From positions 1-42,842 of the forward strand of contig CANFWT010000017.1 of NCBI GenBank assembly GCA_947450895.1: DNA of 42,842 nt, read 5' to 3'. The position numbers and the translations under genes were made by a program. The notes below the pieces were generated by a model. That model was given only the letters and a program-made list of their open reading frames with translations, was not told the origin of the DNA and ran no database searches. Numbering within the stretch: the stretch's first letter is position 1; the number at the start of each line of letters is the position of its first letter. This document shows positions 9,695 through 20,667 of this stretch, in pieces. The stretch is from Comamonadaceae bacterium. GTDB lineage: Bacteria; Pseudomonadota; Gammaproteobacteria; Burkholderiales; Burkholderiaceae_C.

Positions 9695-10780
9695 CTACGG
9701 CGCAGGAGCTCGCGCCAGCAGCATCGCGTCTCCATAGCTGAAAAAACGGTATTCGCTGGCAATGGCATGCTGGTAGAGCGCGCGGATACGCGCGTATCCG
9801 GCAAAGGCGCTGACCAGCATCATCAGGCTGGACTTGGGCAAATGAAAGTTGGTCACCAGCAGGTCGATCAGCTGAAACTGAAAGCCCGGTGTGATGAAGA
9901 TCGTGGTGTCGCCACGGGCCGCACCGCTGGCGGCCCAGCTTTCCAGCGTGCGCACTGTCGTGGTGCCCACGGCCACCACGCGGCCGCCGCGCGCTTTGCA
10001 GGCGGCAATTGCGTCTTGGGTGGCTGGGGGCACGTCGTACCACTCGCTGTGCATGCGGTGTTCGGCCAGGTTTTCCGTTTTCACCGGCTGAAACGTGCCC
10101 GCGCCCACGTGCAGCGTCACATGCGCTTGCTGCACGCCCAAAGCGGCAAGCTGCGCCAGCAAGGCCGCGTCAAAGTGCAGCGCGGCGGTGGGCGCGGCCA
10201 CGGCGCCGGGGTGCTTGGCGAACACGGTTTGGTAACGCTGCGCGTCTTGCGCCGCGTCGGGGTCCACGCCGTCTTGCTGGCGCGCAATGTAGGGCGGCAG
10301 CGGAATATGGCCGTGGCGCTCCATCAAGGTGTACGGGTCGTCGCCCGCGTCGTTGGACAACACAAAGCGAAACAGCGGCCCCTGCGCGTCGGGCCAGCGG
10401 CCCAGCAGCGTGGCGCGCAGGCCGTCGGCCTGGCCGGGTGCGCAGTGCAGCGCCACGGTGTCACCCACGGCGGGCTTTTTGCTCACGCGCAAATGCGCCG
10501 CCACCTGGTTGCCGCCCAATACCCGCTCGACCAGCAACTCTAGCTTGCCCCCGGTGGCCTTTTCGCCAAACAGGCGGGCGTTGAGTACCTTGGTGTCGTT
10601 GAAAACCAGCAGGTCGCCCGCGCGCAGCAAGCCGGGCAATTCATGAAAGATGCGGTCCACCGCGACGGCGGCACTGGCGTCCAAGAAACGCGCGCCGCTG
10701 CGCTGGGGCGCGGGCTGTTGGGCGATCAGGTGTTCGGGCAGAGCAAAATCAAAGTCGCTGAGGGTGTACGTGGAGTTCAT
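9695..10780 (-). CDS. queA: S-adenosylmethionine:tRNA ribosyltransferase-isomerase
   Basis: Converts preQ1-tRNA to epoxyqueuosine-tRNA using the ribosyl group of SAM. The 361-residue protein begins [33 protein letters not shown]. It has [69 protein letters not shown] and [24 protein letters not shown], all QueA hallmarks. ATG 10780 is chosen over the longer open frame to 10912 because it matches the family N-terminus. It lies upstream of tgt on the same strand but is separated from it by LysR, maleate-isomerase-like, hydrolase and vapBC genes, unlike the close pairing seen in many proteobacteria. Confidence 0.96.
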   Translation of the reverse strand: MNSTYTLSDFDFALPEHLIAQQPAPQRSGARFLDASAAVAVDRIFHELPGLLRAGDLLVFNDTKVLNARLFGEKATGGKLELLVERVLGGNQVAAHLRVSKKPAVGDTVALHCAPGQADGLRATLLGRWPDAQGPLFRFVLSNDAGDDPYTLMERHGHIPLPPYIARQQDGVDPDAAQDAQRYQTVFAKHPGAVAAPTAALHFDAALLAQLAALGVQQAHVTLHVGAGTFQPVKTENLAEHRMHSEWYDVPPATQDAIAACKARGGRVVAVGTTTVRTLESWAASGAARGDTTIFITPGFQFQLIDLLVTNFHLPKSSLMMLVSAFAGYARIRALYQHAIASEYRFFSYGDAMLLARAPAP

Positions 10781-10918
10781 GGTGCTTGAGGGCCGGACGG
10801 GCCCGTTCCAAGGAAAGAAGAAATCGAAATTAAGGAGGAGATTCTCCCACCGCGCACGGCGGCAGGACGCCCCGGCCAAGGCAGCTTGAGGCGAGGCGGC
10901 CAGCGGCCGCAAGCCCGC

Positions 10919-11929
10919 TCAGAACAGCTGCATGCTGATCCAGTACGCCACTGCCGCGACAAAGGCGCTGGCCGGGATAGTGAAGATCCAGGCCCAGATG
11001 ATGTTGCCCGCCACGCCCCAGCGCACCGCGCTGGCGCGCTGGGTGGACCCCACACCGACGATGGCGCCGGTAATCGTGTGCGTGGTGGACACCGGGATGC
11101 CCAGCGCGGTGGCCAAAAACAAGGTCAGCGCACCACCGGTCTCGGCGCAAAAGCCGCCGACAGGGCGCAGCTTGGTGATCTTTTGGCCCATGGTTTTGAC
11201 GATGCGCCAGCCGCCAAACATGGTGCCGCAGGCAATGGCGGTGTAGCAGTTGACGATGACCCAGGTGGGTGGCGCGGCGTCGCCCGCTTGGGCGTAGCCG
11301 GTGGCAATCAAGAGCATCCAGATGATGCCTATGGTTTTTTGCGCATCATTACCACCGTGGCCCAGGCTGTAGGCGCCGGCCGACACCAGTTGCAGGCGCC
11401 GAAACCAGCGGTCCACCTTGGATGGCGTGGCGCGTCGGCAAATCCAGGCCACCAGAAACATCATCAAGGACCCCAGCAAGAAGCCCAAAGTGGGCGACAC
11501 AAAGATGAAAGTCACCGTCTTGAGCACGCCACCCGAGACCAGCGCCCCCGCGCCCGACTTGGCCATCACCGCGCCCACGATGCCGCCAATCAAAGCGTGC
11601 GAAGAGCTGCTGGGAATGCCGTAGTACCAGGTCACCAGGTTCCAGGCAATGGCGCCCAAAAGCGCGCCAAACACCACGTGCGTGTCCACGATGCCCGGTT
11701 GCACAATGCCCTTGCCCACGGTGGCGGCGACGCTCAAGTGAAAGATGAAAATCGCCACCAGGTTGAAAAAAGCGGCGAACAGCACCGCCTGCGCGGGCCT
11801 AAGCACACCGGTGGAGACGACGGTGGCAATCGAATTGGCGGCGTCATGAAAACCATTCATGAAGTCAAACGCGATGGCCAAGACCACCAGCAGCACCACG
11901 ACCCACAGGGCAGTTTGTACAGTTTGCAT
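10919..11929 (-). CDS. pit: PiT-family inorganic phosphate transporter
   Basis: A 336-residue integral membrane protein with about ten hydrophobic segments and the two inverted PiT signature motifs: FMNGFHDAANSIATVVSTG near residue 25 and SLGHGGNDAQKTIGIIWMLL in the second half. The accompanying IPSSSSHALIGGIVGA and IPVSTTHTITGAIVGVG repeats are also present. It imports metal-phosphate by proton symport. The gene begins 15 nt after the DUF47 gene, an arrangement widely seen, in which the PhoU-like partner controls the transporter. Confidence 0.95.
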   Translation of the reverse strand: MQTVQTALWVVVLLVVLAIAFDFMNGFHDAANSIATVVSTGVLRPAQAVLFAAFFNLVAIFIFHLSVAATVGKGIVQPGIVDTHVVFGALLGAIAWNLVTWYYGIPSSSSHALIGGIVGAVMAKSGAGALVSGGVLKTVTFIFVSPTLGFLLGSLMMFLVAWICRRATPSKVDRWFRRLQLVSAGAYSLGHGGNDAQKTIGIIWMLLIATGYAQAGDAAPPTWVIVNCYTAIACGTMFGGWRIVKTMGQKITKLRPVGGFCAETGGALTLFLATALGIPVSTTHTITGAIVGVGSTQRASAVRWGVAGNIIWAWIFTIPASAFVAAVAYWISMQLF

Positions 11930-11944
11930 GCAGGCCCCGGCGGA

Positions 11945-12592
11945 TCAGGAATTCTCGAGGACGATGCCCTCAATCAGATTGGCCACGTCCTCGCACTTGT
12001 CGGTGATGGTTTCCAGCAGCTCGTAAATCGCCTTGAGTTTGATGAGCTCGCGCACATCGGGCTCTTCGCGAAACAGCTTGCTCATGGCCGAACGCATGAT
12101 GCGATCGGCGTCAGACTCCAGGCGGTCAATTTCTTCGCAGGTCTTGAGCGCCGCCTCGGCCGTGGCCGCGTCGTGCAGCTTGTCGATCAGGGTAACGGCG
12201 TGCTTGAGGCGCTCGCAGCAGCGCACGCTCACGTCGGTCAGGCGCACGATCTCCTCGGTCATGTGGCGCACGTCGTACAGCGCCATGGTCTCCGCCGAAT
12301 CCTGAATCAGGTCGGCCACATCGTCCATGGTGTTGATCAGCGAATGGATTTGCTCGCGGTCGATCGGCGTGATGAAGGTCTTGTGCAACATGCGGTTGAC
12401 CTCGTGCGTGATGCGGTCGGCTGCGCGCTCGGCGTTGTCCACTTCGCGGTTGTAGGCCTCGCGCTTTTCCAAGTCGCTGTAATTGGCCACCAAGCCAGAG
12501 AACGCGTGCGCCGCCTCGACGATGCGCGTTGCGTGCTGGTTGAACAGCTCAAAAAAATTGCCTTCGCGCGGCAGCAGCTTGCCAAAAAACAT
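11945..12592 (-). CDS. DUF47/PhoU-like regulator of the PiT transporter
   Basis: A 215-residue all-helical cytoplasmic protein of the DUF47 (TIGR00153) family, related to PhoU. It begins MFFGKLLPREGNFFELFNQHA and contains ITHEVNRMLHKTFITPIDREQIHSLINTMDDVADLIQDSAETM, with the E/D-rich metal-binding helices typical of the family. ATG 12592 is used, with AGGA 9 nt upstream, rather than the longer open frame to 12751, whose N-terminus looks non-coding. It is the first gene of a two-gene unit with pit and is divergent from recG. Confidence 0.93.
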   Translation of the reverse strand: MFFGKLLPREGNFFELFNQHATRIVEAAHAFSGLVANYSDLEKREAYNREVDNAERAADRITHEVNRMLHKTFITPIDREQIHSLINTMDDVADLIQDSAETMALYDVRHMTEEIVRLTDVSVRCCERLKHAVTLIDKLHDAATAEAALKTCEEIDRLESDADRIMRSAMSKLFREEPDVRELIKLKAIYELLETITDKCEDVANLIEGIVLENS

Positions 12593-12712
12593 GGTGGAAG
12601 TCCTGGGTTTGATGTCATTCGCATGACAAATTGAAGTCAGCTGGAAGTTTAACTGCCGATGCGGCGCAGACGCACCAGCTTGGGGCGCTACTGACAAGCA
12701 CCTCGGTTTGCT

Positions 12713-12742
12713 TTGACTGGGGCAAACCCAATGGACTAGTAT
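12713..12742 (+). promoter_or_regulatory. Predicted sigma-70 promoter of recG
   Basis: TTGACT (12713-12718), 18 bp, TAGTAT (12737-12742). The expected start near 12749 gives a short mRNA leader that contains the 25-codon upstream ORF. Confidence 0.6.
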
Positions 12743-12762
12743 TGCGCCCACCCACTACGCGC

Positions 12763-12836
12763 ATGAACACACTGCCCCACGCCCGCCGCGCGCCTGAGTC
12801 CGCGCCGTTGGCCCGGCGCAGAACCAGGCCCACCGC

Positions 12837-12840
<4 letters not shown>
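12763..12840 (+). CDS. Possible 25-codon upstream ORF overlapping the recG start
   Basis: ATG 12763 to TGA 12840 encodes a 25-residue Arg/Pro/Ala-rich peptide beginning MNTLPHARRAPES. Its stop overlaps the recG TTG start as TTGA. It lies just downstream of the predicted recG promoter. Terminating ribosomes could reinitiate at the weak TTG, which lacks a good Shine-Dalgarno. It has no recognisable domain. It could be a chance frame in GC-rich DNA, or evidence that recG really begins elsewhere. Confidence 0.35.
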
Positions 12841-14945
<2,105 letters not shown>

Positions 14946-15004
14946 CGTAGCGCTTGGCCCAGGCAAATACACCACCCCGCCGACCCGCCCGCAGCGGTAC
15001 GGTC

Positions 15005-15017
15005 GTGATAGTATTAC
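15005..15017 (+). promoter_or_regulatory. Palindrome upstream of second antitoxin (candidate operator)
   Basis: GTGATAGTATTAC is a 13-bp near-perfect palindrome (arms GTGATA/TATTAC, one mismatch) that overlaps a TAGTAT -10-like hexamer at 15009-15014, 57 bp before the antitoxin ATG. No convincing -35 is seen. It fits an autoregulatory operator of the AbrB-fold antitoxin. Confidence 0.45.
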
Positions 15018-15073
15018 CTGCTCTTACTTTTGCTTTCAAGGGCCCCAAACCGCTTATCAGGACACCCGCCGCC

Positions 15074-15307
15074 ATGCAACCCACCATCACCAGCAAGGGC
15101 CAGATCACCATTCCGCGCGATTTGCGGCGCCACTTTGGCTTGCATACCGGCACGGCGGTGCGCTTTGAGATTGAGGGTGACCACATCGCGCTGCGCCCGG
15201 CGCCCGCCGCGCGCGACCTGGCCGCCTCGGGCTTTGGCCTGATTCGCAGCCACCGCCCGGCGGTGCCGGCCGACTTTGATGCCGCGAGCCTCGCACAAGA
15301 ACCATGA
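15074..15307 (+). CDS. AbrB/MazE-fold antitoxin of second VapBC-type pair
   Basis: A 77-residue antitoxin with the AbrB signature ITSKGQITIPRDLRRHFGLHTGTAVRFEIEGDHIALRP and a C-terminal tail that would bind the toxin. ATG 15074 is used because the signature begins at residue 4 of this frame, as is usual; the frame is open upstream to 14954. No strong ribosome site is visible (AGGA 13 nt upstream). Its stop overlaps the toxin start (ATGA, 15304-15307). It is not close to the first antitoxin outside the signature, so the two modules look independently acquired rather than duplicated. Confidence 0.88.
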   Translation: MQPTITSKGQITIPRDLRRHFGLHTGTAVRFEIEGDHIALRPAPAARDLAASGFGLIRSHRPAVPADFDAASLAQEP

Positions 15308-15738
15308 TTGGCCTGGACACCAATGTGCTGGCGCGCTATTACGTAGCCAGCGAGGACGCGCCCACGCAGCAGCAAAGCCTGGCGGCCAAGGCCCTGATCG
15401 ACAGCGGCCAGCGCCTGTTTGTGGCCAAAACCGTGCTGCTGGAGCTGGAATGGGTGCTGCGCGGCTACTACAAAAGCCCGGTGGCTGACGTCGTGGCGGT
15501 GCTGGAACATTTGATTGCCCTGCCCAATGTGGAGCTAGAAGACCGCCAAGCCTGCCTATGGGCCACCACGGCGCTGCGCGAGGGCTTTGACTTTGCCGAC
15601 GCGCTGCACCACGCGTCATACCGCCAGTGCGCCAGCGTGGCGACTTTTGACGACAAAAAATTTGCCCAGCGCGCCACGGCGAAAGCCTGGAAGCCCCCCG
15701 TCAAACTGATGAAACTGGTGAAAGAAGCAGCCCCATGA
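15304..15738 (+). CDS. PIN-domain RNase toxin of second VapBC-type pair
   Basis: A 144-residue PIN-domain protein. Active-site acids are D5 in IGLDTNVLARYY, E47 in LLELEWVLRGYY, D99 in DFADALHHAS, and D116/D117 in ATFDDKKF, the usual four-acid cluster. It is expected to be an Mg-dependent endoribonuclease neutralised by the preceding antitoxin. Its stop overlaps the oxyR start as ATGA (15735-15738), so toxin and oxyR are translationally coupled. This is unusual: antitoxin, toxin and a global oxidative-stress regulator form one chain of overlapping frames. Confidence 0.9.
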   Translation: MIGLDTNVLARYYVASEDAPTQQQSLAAKALIDSGQRLFVAKTVLLELEWVLRGYYKSPVADVVAVLEHLIALPNVELEDRQACLWATTALREGFDFADALHHASYRQCASVATFDDKKFAQRATAKAWKPPVKLMKLVKEAAP

Positions 15739-16694
15739 CCCTGACCGAACTGAAATACATCGTCGCGGTGGCTCGCGAGCGGCATTTTGGCAAGGCAGCG
15801 GACGCCTGTTTTGTATCGCAGCCCACGCTGTCGGTGGCGGTAAAAAAGCTCGAAGAAGAGTTGGATGTCAAACTGTTCGAGCGCAGCGCCAACGAGGTGA
15901 CGGTTACGCCGCTGGGCGAAGAAATCGTGCGCCAGGCGCAAAGCGTGCTGGAGCAGGCCGCCAATATCAAAGACATCGCCAAGCGCGGCAAAGACCCGCT
16001 GGCCGGCGCCCTGAAGCTGGGGGTGATTTATACGATTGCGCCCTACCTGCTGCCCGACCTGGTGCGCCAAGTGATCACCCGCACGCCGCAAATGCCGCTC
16101 ATGCTGCAAGAAAACTTCACCGTCAAACTGCTGGAAATGCTGCGCACCGGCGAGATCGACTGCGCCATCCTGGCCGAGCCCTTCCCCGACGCCGGGCTGG
16201 CGATTGCGCCCTTGTACGACGAGCCGTTTTTCGCCGCCGTGCCCCGCGACCACCCGCTGGCCCAACACAGCAGCGTGAGCGCCGACGCACTCAAGAACGA
16301 AACCATGCTGCTACTGGGCAACGGCCACTGTTTCCGCGACCACGTGCTGGAAGTCTGCCCCGAGTTCGCGCGGTTTTCGAGCAACGCCGAGGGCATACGC
16401 AAGAGCTTTGAGGGATCGTCACTAGAAACCATCAAACACATGGTGGCCGCCGGCATGGGCATTACCCTGGTGCCGCGCCTGAGCGTGCCCGAAGGCGCGC
16501 TGCTGCCCAAGAAGCGGGGCAAAGAGGAAGCTTTTGTCAAATACCTGCCAGTGCAAGACGACAAAGGCGCACCCCCACCCACCCGGCGCGTGGTGCTGGC
16601 CTGGCGGCGCAGCTTTACCCGCTACGAAGCGATTGCCGCGTTGCGCAACGCCGTCTATGCCTGCGCGCTGCCGGGTGTGACGCGGCTTTCCTGA
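15735..16694 (+). CDS. oxyR: Hydrogen-peroxide-sensing LysR regulator OxyR
   Basis: A 319-residue LysR protein. The HTH region is [41 protein letters not shown]. The sensing domain contains [17 protein letters not shown], in which the cysteines fall at residues 199 and 208, exactly the numbering of the redox-active pair of E. coli Oxy[10 protein letters not shown] and GTxD-like pocket residues follow. This makes OxyR identity firm, as opposed to CysB or other LysR members. The ATG overlaps the stop of the upstream toxin gene, so its translation may depend on the toxin frame. ubiA follows 17 bp downstream. In Pseudomonas aeruginosa oxyR and recG form an operon; here the toxin-antitoxin pair separates them. 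Confidence 0.95.
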   Translation: MTLTELKYIVAVARERHFGKAADACFVSQPTLSVAVKKLEEELDVKLFERSANEVTVTPLGEEIVRQAQSVLEQAANIKDIAKRGKDPLAGALKLGVIYTIAPYLLPDLVRQVITRTPQMPLMLQENFTVKLLEMLRTGEIDCAILAEPFPDAGLAIAPLYDEPFFAAVPRDHPLAQHSSVSADALKNETMLLLGNGHCFRDHVLEVCPEFARFSSNAEGIRKSFEGSSLETIKHMVAAGMGITLVPRLSVPEGALLPKKRGKEEAFVKYLPVQDDKGAPPPTRRVVLAWRRSFTRYEAIAALRNAVYACALPGVTRLS

Positions 16695-16711
16695 GCCTGA
16701 AAGTACGCGCC

Positions 16712-17560
16712 ATGGCAAGCCGACTAGCCATCTACCTCGACCTCATCCGCTGGAGCCGCCCCGCTGGCTGGCTGCTGCTGCTGTGGCCCACGCTCAGCGC
16801 CCTGTGGCTGGCCGCAGGTGGCTTTCCGGGCTGGCATTTGCTGCTGGTGTTTACGCTGGGCACGGTGCTGATGCGCAGCGCAGGCTGCTGCATCAACGAC
16901 GTGGCAGACCGCGACTTTGACCGGCATGTGCAACGCACCGCCCAGCGGCCAGTGACCAGCGGGCGGGTGTCGGCGCGGGACGCCTTGGCTTTAGGCGCGG
17001 TGTTGGCACTGCTGGCGTTTGGGTTGGTGCTCACCACCAATGCCGCCACCATCGCCTGGTCGTTTGCCGCGCTGGCGGTGGCGGTGCTGTACCCGTATGC
17101 CAAGCGCGTGGTAGCCATGCCGCAGGCGGTGCTGGGCGTGGCGTTTAGCTTTGGCATTCCGATGGCGTTTGCGGCGGTCACGGGCGCGGTGCCGCCGGTG
17201 GCCTGGCTGCTGCTGCTGGGCAATCTGTTTTGGGTGCTGGCCTATGACACCGAATACGCCATGGTGGACCGCGAGGACGACTTGCGCATTGGCATCAAAA
17301 CCTCGGCCATCACCCTGGGGCGTTGGGACGTAGCTGCCATCATGGCCTTTTACGCCGCCTACCTGGCGGTCTGGGGCGCGGTGCTGTCAGCCTCCAATCT
17401 GGGTCGTTTTTGGATGCTCGGGCTGGCAGCCGCTGGGGCGCAAGCGCTGTGGCACTTTGGCCTGATTCGCAGCCGCAGCCGCGAGGGTTGCTTTAAGGCC
17501 TTTCGGCTGAACCACTGGGTCGGGTTTGCGGTGTTTGCCGGGATTGCGCTGAGCGTCTAG
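16712..17560 (+). CDS. ubiA: 4-hydroxybenzoate polyprenyltransferase
   Basis: Membrane prenyltransferase of ubiquinone synthesis. The 282-residue protein begins with [24 protein letters not shown]. It contains both Asp-rich substrate motifs, NDVADRDFD (about residues 68-76) and [13 protein letters not shown] (about 177-189), set among eight or nine hydrophobic helices. [18 protein letters not shown] near the C-terminus is also typical. It lies 17 bp after oxyR on the same strand, a conserved arrangement in this group. It converges on the short-chain dehydrogenase gene, with only 22 bp between the stops. Confidence 0.95.
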   Translation: MASRLAIYLDLIRWSRPAGWLLLLWPTLSALWLAAGGFPGWHLLLVFTLGTVLMRSAGCCINDVADRDFDRHVQRTAQRPVTSGRVSARDALALGAVLALLAFGLVLTTNAATIAWSFAALAVAVLYPYAKRVVAMPQAVLGVAFSFGIPMAFAAVTGAVPPVAWLLLLGNLFWVLAYDTEYAMVDREDDLRIGIKTSAITLGRWDVAAIMAFYAAYLAVWGAVLSASNLGRFWMLGLAAAGAQALWHFGLIRSRSREGCFKAFRLNHWVGFAVFAGIALSV

Positions 17561-17582
17561 ACCCGTACAGGCCCAAGCGGAT

Positions 17583-18374
17583 TCAGACGCCAAAAATCCG
17601 CGCCAGCCGCACCATCACGCCCTGAATCCAGGGCGCCACATAGCGCAGCCGGGGCCGCGCCGCTTCGCTGGCCTCCACCATTTTGGCGACGATGGAGTCG
17701 GTGCTGCGCGCTTCCACAAAGGCAAAGGTGCGCTTTTCCTTGGCCTTCATGGCCTCGGCCTGGCCGTAGAAGTAAGACGTTTCATCCATCCACGCGTATT
17801 TGCTGTCGCTCATTTGCTGGTTAAAGCCGGTGTGGATGGCGCCGGGCTCAATCACCGCCACCTGCACGCCTTTGCCCAACTGGTCCATCTCTTCGCGCAG
17901 ACCCGCAGCAGCGGCGGACAGGGCGAACTTGGTCATGGAATACGGCATTAAAAACGGCATGGGCAGGCGCCCGGCAATCGAGCTGACAAAGAGCACCGTG
18001 CCGCGCTGGCGCGCAATCATGCCGCGCAGCGCCACTTGCGTGAGCGCCAGGGTGCCAAACACATTGACCTCAAACACCCGGCGAATGCGCTCCATGTCCA
18101 CCTCGGCCAGCGAGCCCGATTCGCCCATGCCCGCGTTGTTAATCAGCACGTCCACCGGCCAGTCCAGCACCTGCGCGCGATCCGATGCGTCGGTGATGTC
18201 GAGCTTGTGCACTTCTAGCGCCACGCTGCGCCGGGCCGCTTCAGCGCGCAGTTCGTCGGCTTGCGCCAGGCTGAAGGTGGCGGCCAGCACGCGGTGGCCG
18301 CGTGCGGCCAGGGCGAAGGCGGCGTCGCGGCCAATGCCGGTGCCCGCGCCGGTGATGAGAATGGTTTTTTTCAT
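17583..18374 (-). CDS. Short-chain dehydrogenase/reductase
   Basis: A 263-residue classical SDR. The NAD(P)-binding motif TGAGTGIG is at residues 9-16, NNAG near the middle, the catalytic Ser in FVSSIAGRLPMP, and the YSMTK pair (YxxxK). Start ATG 18374 is preceded by GAGGA at 6 nt. The C-terminal part (EMDQLGKGVQVAVIEPGAIHTGFNQQM) resembles oxidoreductases of the hydroxysteroid/retinol-type cluster, but the substrate cannot be read. It has no operon partner: psiF upstream ends in its own terminator, and ubiA converges downstream. Confidence 0.9.
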   Translation of the reverse strand: MKKTILITGAGTGIGRDAAFALAARGHRVLAATFSLAQADELRAEAARRSVALEVHKLDITDASDRAQVLDWPVDVLINNAGMGESGSLAEVDMERIRRVFEVNVFGTLALTQVALRGMIARQRGTVLFVSSIAGRLPMPFLMPYSMTKFALSAAAAGLREEMDQLGKGVQVAVIEPGAIHTGFNQQMSDSKYAWMDETSYFYGQAEAMKAKEKRTFAFVEARSTDSIVAKMVEASEAARPRLRYVAPWIQGVMVRLARIFGV

Positions 18375-18421
18375 GGCGTCCTCGGTATGCGATGGGCAGG
18401 CAGGCTGCCGCGCCGCCACCC

Positions 18422-18466
18422 AAAAAGAAAAACCCGCGGAGCACGCCCCATGGCTAGCTGCGCGGG
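18422..18466 (-). terminator. Rho-independent terminator of psiF
   Basis: On the minus strand CCCGCG (18461-18466) pairs with CGCGGG (18433-18438), extended by AGC/GCT with one mismatch, and is followed by TTTTTCTTTTT (18422-18432). It lies 40 bp after the psiF stop and just before the SDR start. Confidence 0.75.
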
Positions 18467-18506
18467 CCTGTCACCGTGCCCCATATGCGGGGGCAAAGTG
18501 CGCGGC

Positions 18507-18824
18507 TTACTTGGCTTTGAGGCACTCGCTCATGAACTTCTTGCGCTCGTCACCCTTGAGTTCTTTGGTCTTGGCGTCGGCGTTGCAGGTTTTCATTTTG
18601 TTTTGCTGGGCGGTACCAGTCTCGGGGGCCGAGGCCGCAGCAGCGGGCTTGGCGCTCAGGCACTCGCTCATGAACTTTTTGCGCTCATCGCCTTTGAGTT
18701 CTTTGGTTTTGGCATCGGCGTTGCAGGTCGTCATTTTGTTTTGCTGGTCGGTAGCGGCTTGGGCACCGCCCACGGCCAACGCAAAGCCCAGTCCCAAAGC
18801 TATCAATACAAATACTCGCTTCAT
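18507..18824 (-). CDS. psiF: PsiF-repeat protein with two tandem repeats
   Basis: A 105-residue exported protein: a signal peptide of about 23 residues (MKRVFVLIALGLGFALAVGGAQA), then two PsiF repeats. Each reads QQNKM-T-CNADAKTKELKGDERKKFMSECL with conserved Cys, joined by an Ala/Pro-rich linker. ATG 18824 is preceded by GGGGGA. PsiF is phosphate-starvation-inducible in E. coli; its function is unknown. Having two repeats is normal for the family, but here they are nearly identical in protein and DNA (about 18513-18600 and 18645-18737), pointing to recent duplication or gene conversion. It is divergent from argS. Confidence 0.9.
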   Translation of the reverse strand: MKRVFVLIALGLGFALAVGGAQAATDQQNKMTTCNADAKTKELKGDERKKFMSECLSAKPAAAASAPETGTAQQNKMKTCNADAKTKELKGDERKKFMSECLKAK

Positions 18825-18951
18825 ATATCCCCCATGGTAAAAAAATGAACCCTGCCCCCCTGGGCCGGCCCGCGCACAGACAATTCCGTGCAGCGGGCGC
18901 CAGCATACAGCGTAGCGCCGACCCGACCCGGCTTGCTTTAGGGGGCCACCG

Positions 18952-18957
18952 TAAAAT
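18952..18957 (+). promoter_or_regulatory. Predicted -10 box of argS
   Basis: TAAAAT ends 2 nt before ATG 18960 and 8 nt before the in-frame ATG 18966. Normal -10 geometry puts the transcript start at about 18964, which would make 18966 the likely leaderless start. No ribosome site is present. Confidence 0.45.
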
Positions 18958-18959
18958 CG

Positions 18960-20651
18960 ATGGCTATGCTTTCTGTCAAAACCGAACTCCTCCATGCGCT
19001 GGCCACCGCGCTCGAAACCCTGATGCCCGGCGCGGGCGCCAAAGCGGCCCTGGAGTCGCCCAAGGTCGCCGCCCACGGCGACTTTGCCACCACGGCCGCC
19101 ATGCAACTGGCCAAGCCCCTGCAGCGCAACCCGCGCCAAGTGGCCGAGCAGTTGGTTCAGGCCCTGCAGGCGCAAAGCGCCGTCACGCAATGGGTGGACG
19201 CGCTGGAAATTGCCGGACCAGGCTTTATCAACATCCGTCTCAAACCCGCCGCCAAACAGGAGGTTGTGCGCGAGGTGCTGACCGCAGGCGCCGCGTTTGG
19301 CCAGCAGCCGTCCAGGGGCGAGCAACTGCTGGTGGAATTTGTCTCGGCCAACCCCACCGGCCCGCTGCACGTGGGCCACGCCCGCCAGGCGGCACTGGGC
19401 GACGCCATTTGCAACCTCTACGCCACCCAAGGCTGGCAGGTTTACCGCGAGTTTTATTACAACGATGCCGGGGTGCAAATCAACACCCTGGCCACCAGCA
19501 CGCAGTTGCGCGCCCAGGGCGTGCAGCCCGGCGACCCGCTGTGGCCCGAGTCCTCGTACGCGGGCGACTACATTGCCGACATTGCCGCCGACTTTATGGC
19601 GGGCAAAACCGTGGCGGCTGACGACCGCAGTTTTACTGCCAGCGGCGACGTGCATGACCTCGACGGCATGCGCGAATTTGCGGTGGCCTATCTGCGCCGC
19701 GAGCAAGACTTGGACTTGCAGGCCTTTGCCCTCAAATTTGACAATTACTACCTGGAAAGCAGCCTGTACACCAGCGGGCGCGTCGACGCCGCCGTAGGCG
19801 CCTTGGTGGCGGCGGGCAAAACTTTTGAGAAAGACGGCGCCCTGTGGCTGCGCTCCACCGACTATGGCGACGACAAAGACCGCGTCATGAAAAAGGGCGA
19901 CGGCAGCTACACCTACTTTGTGCCCGACGTGGCCTACCACCTGGCCAAGTGGGAGCGCGGCTTTACCAAGGTGGTCAACATCCAGGGCACCGACCACCAC
20001 GGCACCATCGCCCGGGTGCGCGCTGGCTTGCAAGCGGCCTCCGCGTTTCTCCACCTGGACATTCCGGTGGGCTACCCCGACTATGTGTTGCACACCATGG
20101 TGCGGGTAATGCGCGGCGGCGCCGAGGTCAAGATCTCCAAGCGCGCGGGCAGCTACGTCACCCTGCGCGATCTGGTGGAGTGGACCAGCAAGGACGCAGT
20201 GCGGTTTTTCTTGCTCTCGCGCAAGCCCGACACCGAATACACCTTCGACGTCGACCTGGCCGTGGCCAAAAACAACGACAACCCGGTGTATTACGTGCAA
20301 TATGCCCATGCGCGCATTTGCTCGGTGCTCGCCGCCTGGGGTGGTGAACGGAATACGCTGAGCGGCGTGGACCTGTCGGCCCTGACCAGCCCGCAAGCGC
20401 AGGCGCTGATGCTGCTGCTGGCCAAGTACCCGGAGATGCTGACGGCAGCCGCCCAGGACTTTGCACCGCACGATGTGACCTTTTACCTGCGCGAACTTGC
20501 CGCCTGCTACCACAGCTACTACGATGCCGAACGCATTCTGGTGGACGAGGAGGCGGTCAAGCTGGCACGGCTGGCACTGGTGGCTGCCACGGCGCAGGTA
20601 TTGCACAATGGCTTGGCGGTGCTGGGCGTGAGCGCACCGCAGAAGATGTAA
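18960..20651 (+). CDS. argS: Arginyl-tRNA synthetase
   Basis: Class I synthetase of 563 residues. The HIGH motif is [12 protein letters not shown] near residue 136, within [15 protein letters not shown]. The KMSKS-type loop is [17 protein letters not shown] near 390. [32 protein letters not shown] and the C-terminal anticodon-binding region, with [13 protein letters not shown] and [20 protein letters not shown], are all family hallmarks. The start is either ATG 18960 or ATG 18966 (MLSVKTELL); the second fits a leaderless transcript better. It is followed 16 nt later by a SPOR-domain gene and then dsbA, a conserved order in Comamonadaceae. Confidence 0.96.
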   Translation: MAMLSVKTELLHALATALETLMPGAGAKAALESPKVAAHGDFATTAAMQLAKPLQRNPRQVAEQLVQALQAQSAVTQWVDALEIAGPGFINIRLKPAAKQEVVREVLTAGAAFGQQPSRGEQLLVEFVSANPTGPLHVGHARQAALGDAICNLYATQGWQVYREFYYNDAGVQINTLATSTQLRAQGVQPGDPLWPESSYAGDYIADIAADFMAGKTVAADDRSFTASGDVHDLDGMREFAVAYLRREQDLDLQAFALKFDNYYLESSLYTSGRVDAAVGALVAAGKTFEKDGALWLRSTDYGDDKDRVMKKGDGSYTYFVPDVAYHLAKWERGFTKVVNIQGTDHHGTIARVRAGLQAASAFLHLDIPVGYPDYVLHTMVRVMRGGAEVKISKRAGSYVTLRDLVEWTSKDAVRFFLLSRKPDTEYTFDVDLAVAKNNDNPVYYVQYAHARICSVLAAWGGERNTLSGVDLSALTSPQAQALMLLLAKYPEMLTAAAQDFAPHDVTFYLRELAACYHSYYDAERILVDEEAVKLARLALVAATAQVLHNGLAVLGVSAPQKM

Positions 20652-20667
20652 TGCACAGGGGAACACA

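Noticed and set aside
9667..9696. AGCG/CGCT hairpin between the convergent LysR and queA genes
   Set aside because: Only a 4-bp stem and a weak T run; not called a terminator.
12631..12762. Upstream extension of the small ORF before recG (from 12631)
   Set aside because: It would run through the predicted recG promoter; only the ATG 12763 part lies downstream of it.
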